DNA of 34,641 nt from Paenibacillus phytohabitans (lineage in GTDB: Bacteria > Bacillota > Bacilli > Paenibacillales > Paenibacillaceae). The stretch lies in NCBI RefSeq assembly GCF_013141775.1, contig NZ_WHOB01000003.1, positions 1-34,641 of the forward strand, read 5' to 3'. Within the stretch, counting starts at the first letter, position 1, and each line of letters begins with the position of its first letter. Made by a program: the position numbers and the translations under genes. Below the pieces are notes generated by a model. It ran no database searches. It was not told the DNA's origin and saw only the letters and a program-made list of their open reading frames with translations. Shown here piece by piece: positions 25,932-33,397 of the stretch.

Positions 25932-26954
25932 TTAAACGTAATACGTGATCAGCTTCGCATCCACTCCATGCCTAGCAATCAGTCCGTCCAGCATCTTGGA
26001 CCAATCCTGATCCACCGTGCAACATTCAGGATGAGCTTCGAACCAGGCGACCGAGCGCTTCACCCCTCCGGCGAAGGGGACCGTTGCTTCGAAATCAGGA
26101 ACAAGGCGTTTGATCTTGCTGTTGTCGAACACGCTGCTCACTGCCTGATCCCCAATCAGCCCGTCCGCCGTCCCCGGCGGTGTGTTCGCGGCGATGAAGT
26201 CGGTAGAGATATGCACAACCTTCGGTTCTCTGCCTGCGGCCTCGCCGATAGCAGCATAGATCTGATTCCAGTTCAGCACTTCGTCAGAAGTAATATGAAT
26301 CGCTTCCCCGATCGCCTCCGGGTGACCCAGCAGCCCGACGAACCCTTTGGCAAAATCGGAATTATGTGTCAGCGTCCATAGGGAGGTGCCGTCGCCGTGA
26401 ATAACAAGCGGCTGGCCTTTGCGGATGCGTTCCACCAGCGACCATGGATTACTCCAGCTGGTCAGTGCCGCCGGAATGGCCGTGTCTCCATACGTATGGG
26501 ATGGACGGACAATCGTAACCGGGAAGCCGCTGTTCTGATACGCCTCCAGCAGCAGCTGTTCAGAGGCAATCTTATCCCTGGAGTACTGCCAGTACGGATT
26601 CACCAGCGGCGTTTCCTCAGTAATGAGATAATTACGCTGCGGCTTCTGATAAGCGGAGGCGGAGCTGATATAGATGTACTGCTTTGTTTTTCCGGTAAAT
26701 AAGGCAATATCCGTCTGTACATGCTCCGGTGTGAAGGCTATCCAGTCCACCACCACATCGAATTCGTAATCCTTCAGCGCCTCGGCAGACTTCTCCTTAT
26801 CGCGGATATCCCCCTGGATCACCCGCGCACCTTGCGGCACGAAGCTGCTCCGCTCTCCACGGTTGAACAGATAAAGTTCTATTCCCCGTTCCACTGCCAG
26901 CCGGGATACGGCCTGGCTGATGAGTCCTGTACCTCCGATAAATAGAACCTTCAT
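25932..26954 (-). CDS. NAD-dependent epimerase/dehydratase
   Basis: A 340-residue short-chain dehydrogenase-type protein. The N-terminal FIGGTGLISQ is the nucleotide-binding loop, and the catalytic pair is Y124/K128 in YSRDK, following SSASAY. VRPSHTYGD and WTLTHNSDFAKG are typical of the extended SDR group. The substrate could be a nucleotide sugar or a small metabolite; the sequence does not decide. It lies 29 bases after the aldo/keto reductase and ends at a good terminator, so the two form an operon that faces the HxlR regulator. Confidence 0.88.
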   Translation of the reverse strand: MKVLFIGGTGLISQAVSRLAVERGIELYLFNRGERSSFVPQGARVIQGDIRDKEKSAEALKDYEFDVVVDWIAFTPEHVQTDIALFTGKTKQYIYISSASAYQKPQRNYLITEETPLVNPYWQYSRDKIASEQLLLEAYQNSGFPVTIVRPSHTYGDTAIPAALTSWSNPWSLVERIRKGQPLVIHGDGTSLWTLTHNSDFAKGFVGLLGHPEAIGEAIHITSDEVLNWNQIYAAIGEAAGREPKVVHISTDFIAANTPPGTADGLIGDQAVSSVFDNSKIKRLVPDFEATVPFAGGVKRSVAWFEAHPECCTVDQDWSKMLDGLIARHGVDAKLITYYV

Positions 26955-26983
26955 CCTGCATCCTTCCTCTCTTAGCCGGTAAT

Positions 26984-27922
26984 TTAGCCGATAATTTCTT
27001 CAATCCGTGTTAATACATCCCCGGTGAGCTCAATACCCGAAGCCTTCACATTCTCTTCCACCTGCTCCGGACGGCTGGCGCCAACCAGGGCACTGGCTAC
27101 ATTAGGCTGACGCAGAATCCAGGCCAGCGCCAGATTACCTACAGAAATATCCAGCTCAGCGGCAATCGTGCCCAGCTCCTGAACCTTGGCGATTCTTTCC
27201 TCCGTGATTCCTTTACGCATCCAGTCAAGCTTAGCGGCCCGGCTATCCTCTGGAATATCGGAGACCGAGCTGTATTTGCCGGTCAGCAGCCCCTGGGCCA
27301 GCGGCGAGAATACGACTTGTCCGATCCCCTTGCGCAGGCCCAGCGGAATAATCTCTTTCTCGATATAACGTTCGAACATATTGTAGATCGGCTGGTTGAC
27401 CACGATATGATCCAGCAGATACCGGTCGGCAACCGCAAGGGCCTCGGCCATCTGCGCCGCCGTCCATTCACTTACGCCTACATAGAGCACCTTGCCCTGC
27501 CGGACCAGATCATCCAGCGCCCGCAGCGTCTCTTCAATGGGCGTTTCCGGATCATACCGGTGGCAATACAGCAGATCCACATATTCAGCACCCAGCCGTT
27601 TCAGGCTGGCATGACATTGCTCGGTAATATGCTTACGGGACAGGCCGCGGTCATTGGGACCGTCACCCATTACACCGTATACTTTGGTCGCCAGCACATA
27701 GGATTCGCGCGGATAGCTGCTCAAGGTAGCACCCAGCACTTTTTCCGCTGCTCCTTTTTCATACACATTAGCCGTATCAAAAAAATTAATGCCTTGGGAG
27801 TAAGCGGTTTCAATGGCTCTAACGGCATTGTCCTGTTCTACATATCCTCCGTAGGTCAACCAGCTTCCCAGGCTGATCTCACTGACTTTAAGTCCGGTTC
27901 CACCTAATCTGCGGTATTTCAT
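26984..27922 (-). CDS. Aldo/keto reductase (potassium-channel beta subunit-like)
   Basis: A 312-residue NADPH-dependent oxidoreductase. The catalytic tetrad is complete: D49 and Y54 in FFDTANVYEKG, K80 in LATKVYG and H121 in LLYCHRYD. GVSEW and the C-terminal LVGASRPEQVEENVKA cofactor loop also match. This group reduces aldehydes and ketones, including reactive carbonyls. It is the first gene of an operon divergent from an HxlR regulator with a conserved cysteine, which suggests induction by electrophile or oxidative stress; this is an inference. Confidence 0.92.
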   Translation of the reverse strand: MKYRRLGGTGLKVSEISLGSWLTYGGYVEQDNAVRAIETAYSQGINFFDTANVYEKGAAEKVLGATLSSYPRESYVLATKVYGVMGDGPNDRGLSRKHITEQCHASLKRLGAEYVDLLYCHRYDPETPIEETLRALDDLVRQGKVLYVGVSEWTAAQMAEALAVADRYLLDHIVVNQPIYNMFERYIEKEIIPLGLRKGIGQVVFSPLAQGLLTGKYSSVSDIPEDSRAAKLDWMRKGITEERIAKVQELGTIAAELDISVGNLALAWILRQPNVASALVGASRPEQVEENVKASGIELTGDVLTRIEEIIG

Positions 27923-28041
27923 GAATCCCTTGCTCCTCTCTGAATCCGGCCCTGTTAACCGGTTGCTCCATACACATGTTCATTCTAGAACAGATTGTAT
28001 ATAATAGAAAGAAGTGAAAAATAGTTTATTATATGTCATCC

Positions 28042-28058
28042 AGTATAGTTGCTATACT
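28042..28058. promoter_or_regulatory. Candidate HxlR operator
   Basis: A perfect dyad AGTATAG-TTG-CTATACT lies in the 169-base gap between the reductase and hxlR-type genes. A third half-site, GGTATAG, follows at 28061-28067. A TATAAT for the minus strand lies at 28033-28028, so the dyad is placed where it would overlap the -35 and spacer region of the reductase promoter. Confidence 0.55.
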
Positions 28059-28091
28059 CTGGTATAGTGCCATGGAACAGGAGGAAATCCC

Positions 28092-28436
28092 TTGAAAGCA
28101 GCCAATTCTGCCAGTAATTATATTCCTAAGAACCCCATATCTATTGAATGCAACATAGAAAAAACATTGGAGGTACTAGCCGGAAAATGGGCTTTCCTGG
28201 TACTGAGAGAGCTGCAGGGCGGCACGAAACGCTTCGGTGAGCTGCAGCGCAATATCGAAGGCATCAGCCCGCGTGCGCTGACCAGCACCCTGAGACACCT
28301 CGAAGAGCATGGAGTACTTGAACGCTGCGTCTACCCGACCGTTCCGGTTACTGTGGAATATACACTGACCCCCAAAGGTGCGGATCTGCATCAGATTCTC
28401 CACGAAATGAAGCTATGGTCCGCCAAATGGACCTGA
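28092..28436 (+). CDS. HxlR-family transcriptional regulator
   Basis: A 114-residue winged-helix regulator. Family motifs in order are C20 followed by IEKTLEVLAGKW, LRELQGGTKRFGELQ, GISPRALTSTLRHLEEHG and YTLTPKGADL. The cysteine before the first helix matches the redox-sensing position of YodB and HypR-like proteins, so thiol sensing is plausible. The start is TTG with AGGAGG seven bases upstream. It is divergent from the aldo/keto reductase operon, which is its likely target. The 3' end lies only 13 bases from the convergent response-regulator gene with no terminator between. Confidence 0.92.
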   Translation: MKAANSASNYIPKNPISIECNIEKTLEVLAGKWAFLVLRELQGGTKRFGELQRNIEGISPRALTSTLRHLEEHGVLERCVYPTVPVTVEYTLTPKGADLHQILHEMKLWSAKWT

Positions 28437-28449
28437 GTCCTGCCAGTAT

Positions 28450-29577
28450 TCACTGTCTATAGAGCATTTCGCTGTACAGCTGCCTTACCGATTCTTTCGG
28501 CTCAAGCCCCAGCTCATAGTTTAGCAGTTCCTTCATCGCATGATAATGCCGGATCAGGCTGATCCGGTCTTTTTGGCGGAAATAAATCCCCATCAGCAGC
28601 TCATGCGCCTCTTCATCAAGCGGTGATTTATCCAGCAGGAGATGAACCCGGTTCGTAGCCTCCTCCAGCCGTCCCTCCGCGATAAAGTAACTGCACAGCC
28701 TCTTCGACAGCATCACGTAGAATCCGAGCATCTCCGCTCTCTTCGAGCTGCTCCATAAATAATCGTCATCCGCAAACAGCTCACCTTGATACAGCTCCAG
28801 AATATATTCATATCTGGGCACCTTAAGCGGGGTCAAGGGAGGATTCGACCTGGCAAAATCCTCAAACTCCCATAAATCCCCGGCAGCACCGGCAATCTCC
28901 ATCCGGTAGCTCCCGCCCTTGAAATGAATTTCCACATGAATTCCCGCTTTTTTGAGTGCCGTCTTCATTTTGTAGATTGTGGTATGCAGATTGGAGTGAG
29001 CCTGCACGTCACTGCACTCCGGCCATAGCGCCTGAATAATCTGGCCTTTGGGAACGTAAGCCGGCCCTTTCAGAAACAGGAAGGACATCAGTTCCTTGGA
29101 CTTATAGGTTCTCCATTTGACCGTATCCTCCCGGCTGCCCGCATTCAGCACATCGAACCCCCCGAAGCTGACAATCCTTGCCTGATTAAGCGGCATCATC
29201 TGTTCTCCGTACAGCCGCCGTTTCTTCTGATAGCGTGTTACTGCCCGGTCAAGCTGCACAGGTGTCGGAGGTTTAAGCAAATAATCCAGGGCTTCAATCC
29301 GGAAGGCTTCCACGGCATACGAATCATGTGCAGTCACAAAAACAACCTCCAGATCCCTGAAGCTCTCCAGCAGTATTCCTGCGAGATCCACACCGTTCAT
29401 CAGCGGCATCTCCATATCCAGGAACACAATATCCGGCTGCAGCCCGCGTATTTGCTCCAGTGCCTCCTTAGGCCTTTGAAATGCCCCGACAACCTCTACC
29501 CGACCATCCTTTTGCAGCAGGTAACGGAGCACATCCAGTGCCGGTTTTTCATCATCGATAATTACCGCTCTTATCAT
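28450..29577 (-). CDS. Response regulator with BTAD-type transcriptional domain (SARP-like)
   Basis: A 375-residue regulator. The receiver has DDE at 8-10, phospho-acceptor D54 in IVFLDMEMP and YLLKPP near 100. A winged-helix DNA-binding domain (about 145-215, ending HSNLHTTIYKMKTALK) is followed by a bacterial transcriptional activator domain of helical repeats (about 240-370). The SARP/BTAD output is unusual for Firmicute two-component systems but known. No kinase gene is adjacent, so it is an orphan here. The ATG has GGAGG six bases upstream. A terminator-like hairpin lies about 80 bases upstream of the start, in the likely leader. Confidence 0.88.
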   Translation of the reverse strand: MIRAVIIDDEKPALDVLRYLLQKDGRVEVVGAFQRPKEALEQIRGLQPDIVFLDMEMPLMNGVDLAGILLESFRDLEVVFVTAHDSYAVEAFRIEALDYLLKPPTPVQLDRAVTRYQKKRRLYGEQMMPLNQARIVSFGGFDVLNAGSREDTVKWRTYKSKELMSFLFLKGPAYVPKGQIIQALWPECSDVQAHSNLHTTIYKMKTALKKAGIHVEIHFKGGSYRMEIAGAAGDLWEFEDFARSNPPLTPLKVPRYEYILELYQGELFADDDYLWSSSKRAEMLGFYVMLSKRLCSYFIAEGRLEEATNRVHLLLDKSPLDEEAHELLMGIYFRQKDRISLIRHYHAMKELLNYELGLEPKESVRQLYSEMLYRQ

Positions 29578-29660
29578 CCTAATCCTCCAGTGTGCTTCAC
29601 GAATGCGGATAGCCCAATGAAATGAGCTGCGATGTCTGGCAGACAGCTAAGAAATCCTAG

Positions 29661-29700
29661 AAAAAGGGTGCCCTCAGCAAACGGCACTTAGAGGACACCC
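29661..29700 (-). terminator. Terminator-like hairpin upstream of the SARP-like regulator
   Basis: GGGTG (29666-29670) and CCTC pair with GAGG and CACCC (29691-29700). On the minus strand CTTTTT follows. A separate terminator already closes ptsHI, so this one may act as an attenuator in the regulator's leader or as a back-up stop. Confidence 0.7.
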
Positions 29701-29823
29701 GGTTAATGAACAGCCAATCTATGTGATGTATTTCATTGCAAAAATAGATATTTCGTGATTTAAAAACATTTTATCATGCGCAAATAAGGCTGTAAATCAT
29801 TGATTTCATCTCCTGTCTGAACA

Positions 29824-29858
29824 GAAAAAAACCGGCACTCTACTAAGAGAATACCGGC
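29824..29858 (-). terminator. Terminator of ptsHI
   Basis: On the minus strand CCGG..CTCT-TAGT-AGAG..CCGG folds with small internal bulges and is followed by TTTTTTT. It lies about 85 bases past the ptsI stop. Confidence 0.7.
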
Positions 29859-29941
29859 AACAATGAACTGGAAAAAGTGGATTCAAAACGAACAGCATCA
29901 GCAGGGAAAATACTTAATACTTAAAACTTAAAACTTAAAAC

Positions 29942-31654
29942 TTAATAATTAATAGCCTGCACCAGTGCAGCGACTTCTTCAGCAGTGCCCAGCTGCAGCG
30001 CCTTGGCAGCCAGCTCCTTCATCTCCGCCGCGGACAGCTTGGCAATCTGGCTGCGTGCCGGCAGGATGGAGGTTGCACTCATACTGAATTCATCGAGGCC
30101 CAGACCCAGCAGCAGCGGAATAGCTGTGACATCTCCGGCCATTTCGCCGCACATGCCCGTCCATTTGCCCTCTGCATGAGCAGCATCAATTACATTCTTG
30201 ATCAGACGCAGGATGGCCGGATTATAAGGCTGATACAGGTAGGATACCCGTTCATTCATCCGGTCAGCAGCCATAGTATATTGAATCAGATCGTTCGTAC
30301 CAATACTGAAGAAATCCACTTCCTTCGCGAACTGGTCAGCGAGTACCGCAGTAGAAGGAATCTCGACCATGATACCCAGCTGAATCTGATCCGATACTTC
30401 TTTGCCTTCTTCATGCAGCTTAGCCTTCTCTTCCAGCAGCAGATCACGGGCTGCACGGAATTCACCCAGAGTGGCAATCATCGGGAACATGATGCGCAGA
30501 TCGCCATGCACACTGGCTCTCAGCAAAGCACGCAGCTGGGTACGGAAAATATCCTGGCGGTCCAGACAGAGCCGGATCGCGCGGAACCCAAGGAACGGAT
30601 TCATTTCCTTCGGAAGCTCCAGGTATGGCAGCTCCTTGTCGCCGCCGATATCCAGTGTACGGACGACAACCGGCTTGCCTTGCATATTCTCAAGCACGGT
30701 ACGGTAGGCATTATACTGAATCTCTTCGGAAGGCAGCTTGTCGCGGCCCATGTAGAGGAACTCTGTGCGGTACAGGCCAACGCCTTCACCGCCATTGTCT
30801 ATTACGCCTGCAACATCATTCGGCGTACCGATATTGGCTGCCAGCTCTACATGCTTGCCGTCTGCGGATACCGTAGGCTCTTCGCGCAGCTTTTTCCATT
30901 CAGCGATCTGCAGGTCGTACTCCTTCTGCTTGGCTATGTACAAGGCTACTTCAGCTTCGCCGGGATTCACCAGCACGTCCCCGCTTAACCCGTCTACAAT
31001 GATAAGGTCTCCGGCTTTCACCTCAGACATTACATGCTTGGTGCCAACGACTGCCGGTATTTCCAGGGAGCGGGCCATAATTGCCGAGTGTGAGGTACGT
31101 CCGCCGATATTGGTAGTGAAGCCTTTTACATATTTACGGTTAAGCTGTGCTGTATCTGAAGGCGTCAGATCCTCAGCAATTACAATAACCTCTTCGCTGA
31201 TTTCTGCCGGGCTGACATAGGAAATTCCCAGCAGATGGTTCAGCACACGTTTGGTTACATCACGCATGTCGGCAGCACGTTCCTGCAGATAGGTGCTTTT
31301 CATATTCTCGAACATTTCGATGAACTGGTTGGCGACCTCCTGCAGCGCATAATCCGCGTTTACAGCTTCCTCACGGATTTTGTCCATCACCGGGCTGATC
31401 AGCTCCGGATCTTCAAGAATCAGCAGATGGGATTCGAAAATCTCTGCTTTCTTCTCTCCCAGCTCTGCCAGTGTACGCGCCTTAATCCGCGCCAGTTCAC
31501 CCTTCGAAATCTCTAGGGCGCTCTCCAGCTTGACAATCTCAAGCTCCACATCGCTTATGGAGGTCTTCGTGATGGTGTAGTCCGGATGCTTCAGGATAAA
31601 CGCTTTAGCAACAGCAATACCTGCGGAAGCCGCGATGCCTGAAATCTTAATCAT
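29942..31654 (-). CDS. ptsI: PTS enzyme I (phosphoenolpyruvate-protein phosphotransferase)
   Basis: A 570-residue cytoplasmic enzyme that takes phosphate from phosphoenolpyruvate and passes it to HPr. The phospho-histidine is H189 in [12 protein letters not shown]. Other marks are the PEP-binding barrel motifs [22 protein letters not shown] and [13 protein letters not shown], and the active-site cysteine in [10 protein letters not shown]. The length is that of typical enzyme I. Its ATG overlaps the end of ptsH by 8 bases, so translation is coupled. The pair is not accompanied by ptsG, unlike in Bacillus subtilis. Confidence 0.98.
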   Translation of the reverse strand: MIKISGIAASAGIAVAKAFILKHPDYTITKTSISDVELEIVKLESALEISKGELARIKARTLAELGEKKAEIFESHLLILEDPELISPVMDKIREEAVNADYALQEVANQFIEMFENMKSTYLQERAADMRDVTKRVLNHLLGISYVSPAEISEEVIVIAEDLTPSDTAQLNRKYVKGFTTNIGGRTSHSAIMARSLEIPAVVGTKHVMSEVKAGDLIIVDGLSGDVLVNPGEAEVALYIAKQKEYDLQIAEWKKLREEPTVSADGKHVELAANIGTPNDVAGVIDNGGEGVGLYRTEFLYMGRDKLPSEEIQYNAYRTVLENMQGKPVVVRTLDIGGDKELPYLELPKEMNPFLGFRAIRLCLDRQDIFRTQLRALLRASVHGDLRIMFPMIATLGEFRAARDLLLEEKAKLHEEGKEVSDQIQLGIMVEIPSTAVLADQFAKEVDFFSIGTNDLIQYTMAADRMNERVSYLYQPYNPAILRLIKNVIDAAHAEGKWTGMCGEMAGDVTAIPLLLGLGLDEFSMSATSILPARSQIAKLSAAEMKELAAKALQLGTAEEVAALVQAINY

Positions 31655-31922
31655 TGAGCTCGCCCAAGCCCTCTTTGATCATTACATCCTGAAGTGCGCC
31701 AAGGGCTTCTGCTTCCTGTCCGCCTTCAGTGATCAGGGTCAGAGTGTCGCCGCTTTCCAGTCCGAGTGACAATACACCGAGAATGGATTTCAAAGTAACT
31801 TTCTTACCCTTTGCTTCAGCAAAGGCTTCAGTGTCCTTAAACTTGGTAGCTGTATTGACCAGCGCCGTGGCCGGACGCGCGTGAATTCCGTCTTCGTCGA
31901 TAATTCTGAATGTTGTTTGCAT
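31647..31922 (-). CDS. ptsH: PTS phosphocarrier protein HPr
   Basis: A 91-residue phosphocarrier. The catalytic histidine is H14 in [11 protein letters not shown], and the regulatory serine is S46 in [11 protein letters not shown]. HPr kinase phosphorylates that serine in low-GC Gram-positives to activate CcpA. The presence of this serine fits the cre sites seen in the window. The start at 31922 is chosen because GGAGAG precedes it; the upstream in-frame TTG at 31934 would be unusual. It is preceded by a leader with a RAT and a terminator. Confidence 0.97.
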   Translation of the reverse strand: MQTTFRIIDEDGIHARPATALVNTATKFKDTEAFAEAKGKKVTLKSILGVLSLGLESGDTLTLITEGGQEAEALGALQDVMIKEGLGELND

Positions 31923-31980
31923 GCTTCTCTCCAACTCTCTTTATAGTTTTTGGTTTCAGCTATTACTGCAGAATAAACAA

Positions 31981-32023
31981 GAAAAGGCAAAACCACACCT
32001 TTGATAAGGTAGCGGTTTTGCCT
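31981..32023 (-). terminator. Leader terminator of ptsHI, overlapping a RAT
   Basis: GGCAAAACC (minus strand, 32022-32014) pairs with GGTTTTGCC (31994-31986), with an inner ACCTT/AAGGT stem, and TTTTCTTG follows. It lies between the ptsHI promoter and the ptsH start, about 60 bases before the ATG. Its 5' arm is the 3' end of the RAT, so the two structures exclude each other. It could also stop tetR read-through. Confidence 0.88.
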
Positions 32024-32042
32024 GATTTAACAGTAACAACCC
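32014..32042 (-). promoter_or_regulatory. RAT antiterminator target in the ptsHI leader
   Basis: On the minus strand the 29 bases read GGGTTGTTACTG, five variable bases, then CAGGCAAAACC (TTAAAT bridges the halves). This closely matches the ribonucleic antiterminator consensus of the BglG/LicT/SacY family, including the GGNTTGTTACTG and CAGGCAAAACC halves. It overlaps the following terminator by its last bases. Binding of a PRD-type antiterminator would let transcription reach ptsH. Confidence 0.88.
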
Positions 32043-32061
32043 GAAAAAATATACACTACTT

Positions 32062-32090
32062 TTTATAACATAACTCTAGCAATATAGCAA
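32062..32090 (-). promoter_or_regulatory. Promoter of ptsHI
   Basis: TTGCTA (32090-32085) is 17 bases from TATAAA (32067-32062) on the minus strand. It begins just after the tetR-type stop codon. Transcription from about 32055 would give a leader of some 130 bases containing the RAT and its terminator. Confidence 0.75.
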
Positions 32091-32091
32091 A

Positions 32092-32691
32092 TTACTGAGG
32101 CTTCGCGCTGCTGCAGATTGAATCCAGATGAACGTTCAGCACCCGGATCATCCGCTGTGAATTCAGCCGTTCAGGCTCCAGCATGGCGTGCAGGGCCAGT
32201 CCGTCGACCACGGCATACAGCCGCTCAGCTTCACTGTCCTTATCCAGCTCCTGCCGAAGCAGCTCATGCTGGTCCAGATAATCGATCAGCTGGATGATAA
32301 GGGGATAGATGGCGTCATGATGCTCATCGTTATGTTCCCCGGCGGACTTGAGATGGAAGATAAACGCAAACCATACCTCCATTTCCGCCATGCTGCCGTC
32401 ATCCGTAGGAAGCAGCTCCAGCAGCACCCTGGCAACCTGTTCCCTGGGTGGAAGGTCTGTCTGCATGATGTCCACGATCCGTGCAGTGACCCGTTCCTTC
32501 ACCAGATTCATAGCAAACACCAGCAATTCATGCTGGGTGGAGAAATAATGGCGCAGCGCTCCCAGAGACACACCCGCCTCAGCAGCAATATTACGCACAG
32601 TTGCCCCTTTGATTCCCTGATGAATAATGACACGCCAGGTTGCTTCTGCAATATTCGATTTCCGCTCTGAATGATCTACTATTTTTGGCAT
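32092..32691 (-). CDS. TetR-family transcriptional regulator (BetI-like)
   Basis: A 199-residue repressor. The N-terminal helix-turn-helix (about 10-55) includes GATVRNIAAEAGVS and LGALRHYFSTQHEL. The rest is the helical ligand domain, resembling the BetI/TetR_C_6 group. The start at 32691 (MPKIVDH) is chosen by family resemblance; no Shine-Dalgarno site is visible, and a TACAAT -10 ends seven bases before it, so the mRNA may be leaderless. It is divergent from a membrane protein, and a long dyad lies between, the likely operator for both. The ligand is unknown. Confidence 0.9.
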   Translation of the reverse strand: MPKIVDHSERKSNIAEATWRVIIHQGIKGATVRNIAAEAGVSLGALRHYFSTQHELLVFAMNLVKERVTARIVDIMQTDLPPREQVARVLLELLPTDDGSMAEMEVWFAFIFHLKSAGEHNDEHHDAIYPLIIQLIDYLDQHELLRQELDKDSEAERLYAVVDGLALHAMLEPERLNSQRMIRVLNVHLDSICSSAKPQ

Positions 32692-32697
32692 GCCCAT

Positions 32698-32727
32698 ATT
32701 GTAGCATAAGCAGAATACGAAACACAA
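32698..32727 (-). promoter_or_regulatory. Promoter of the TetR-type gene
   Basis: TTGTGT (32727-32722) is 18 bases from TACAAT (32703-32698) on the minus strand. The expected start of transcription falls on the ATG at 32691. The -35 touches the end of the shared operator. Confidence 0.5.
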
Positions 32728-32757
32728 TTTAAATAATACGGTTGTATTGTTTAAATT
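32726..32757. promoter_or_regulatory. Operator between the TetR-type gene and the membrane protein gene
   Basis: Two 14-base arms, AATTTAAATAATAC (32726-32739) and GTATTGTTTAAATT (32744-32757), are complementary at 13 of 14 positions around a four-base centre GGTT. It overlaps both -35 boxes. Size, symmetry and position fit a TetR dimer-pair site. Confidence 0.8.
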
Positions 32758-32770
32758 TCGCTGCTATACT
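32742..32770 (+). promoter_or_regulatory. Promoter of the membrane protein gene
   Basis: TTGTAT (32742-32747) and TATACT (32765-32770) are separated by 17 bases. The -35 lies inside the operator, so a bound TetR-type protein should block RNA polymerase. Confidence 0.75.
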
Positions 32771-32809
32771 TCCGTTATTACCACAAATAATCCTGACAAG
32801 AGGTGCTTT

Positions 32810-33358
32810 ATGAATCTGGTAGCGTGGGCAATTGTTACGTGCGAAGTGTTATTCTGGGTGGTCATTCTTGCCGGTTTCACGGCACGATATATTTTCAAGC
32901 GCAACACGCTGGGCCTGATACTCCTGGCGCTGACTCCGGTGCTGGATATTATTCTGTTAGTCATCTCTGGTGTGGATCTGGCCGGGGGAGCTTCCGCTAC
33001 GACAGCGCATGCGCTTGCAGCTGTGTATATCTCAGTATCCATCGTGTTCGGCAAAAGCATGATCGCCTGGGCCGACGAACGCTTCCGCTACTATGTCACC
33101 AAGCAAGGGGCGCAGCCGGTCAAACGGTACGGTATGGAGCACGCCCGGCATTATTTCAAGGGCTGGGTGAAGCATCTGCTCTCTTTTGCGCTCGCCGCAG
33201 GCATTCTATATGGACTCATCGTCTGGATTGACGATCCCGCCCGCACGGAAGCGCTGTTAAGCATCCTTACGGTATGGTCGGTTGTAGTCGGCATTGACTT
33301 GATCATCACCGTTACCTATTTCATCTGGCCCAGACAGATAAAGGGCAGCGCACGCTAA
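32810..33358 (+). CDS. Integral membrane protein of unknown function (YmcC-like)
   Basis: A 182-residue protein with about five or six hydrophobic segments: roughly 5-26, 32-52, 62-80, 118-140 and 150-172. FGKSMIAWADERFRYY is a conserved-looking loop between them. I recognise it as resembling Bacillus YmcC-type membrane proteins, whose function is not known to me. The start at 32810 is chosen for AAGAGGTG just upstream; an in-frame ATG at 32747 lies inside the promoter. Divergence from a TetR repressor with a shared operator suggests induction by a small molecule. Confidence 0.8.
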   Translation: MNLVAWAIVTCEVLFWVVILAGFTARYIFKRNTLGLILLALTPVLDIILLVISGVDLAGGASATTAHALAAVYISVSIVFGKSMIAWADERFRYYVTKQGAQPVKRYGMEHARHYFKGWVKHLLSFALAAGILYGLIVWIDDPARTEALLSILTVWSVVVGIDLIITVTYFIWPRQIKGSAR

Positions 33359-33397
33359 AACATTTTCCATACCTTCGTTACAGCCTATTCACGGCTG

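Larger units (their letters stand above)
29578..29941. other. Gap between ptsI and the SARP-like regulator
   Basis: No gene is seen in these 364 bases. It holds two minus-strand hairpins with T-tails (at 29824-29858 and 29661-29700) and, nearer the regulator, a small palindrome TGTCTG-G-CAGACA (29633-29645). Between the hairpins an AT-rich stretch has TAAAAT-like -10 sequences but no good -35. Confidence 0.6.

Noticed and set aside
31981..32023. Reading the hairpin only as a terminator of the TetR-type gene
   Set aside because: A good promoter for ptsHI lies between that gene and the hairpin, and the 5' arm is part of a RAT, so a leader switch explains more of the sequence.
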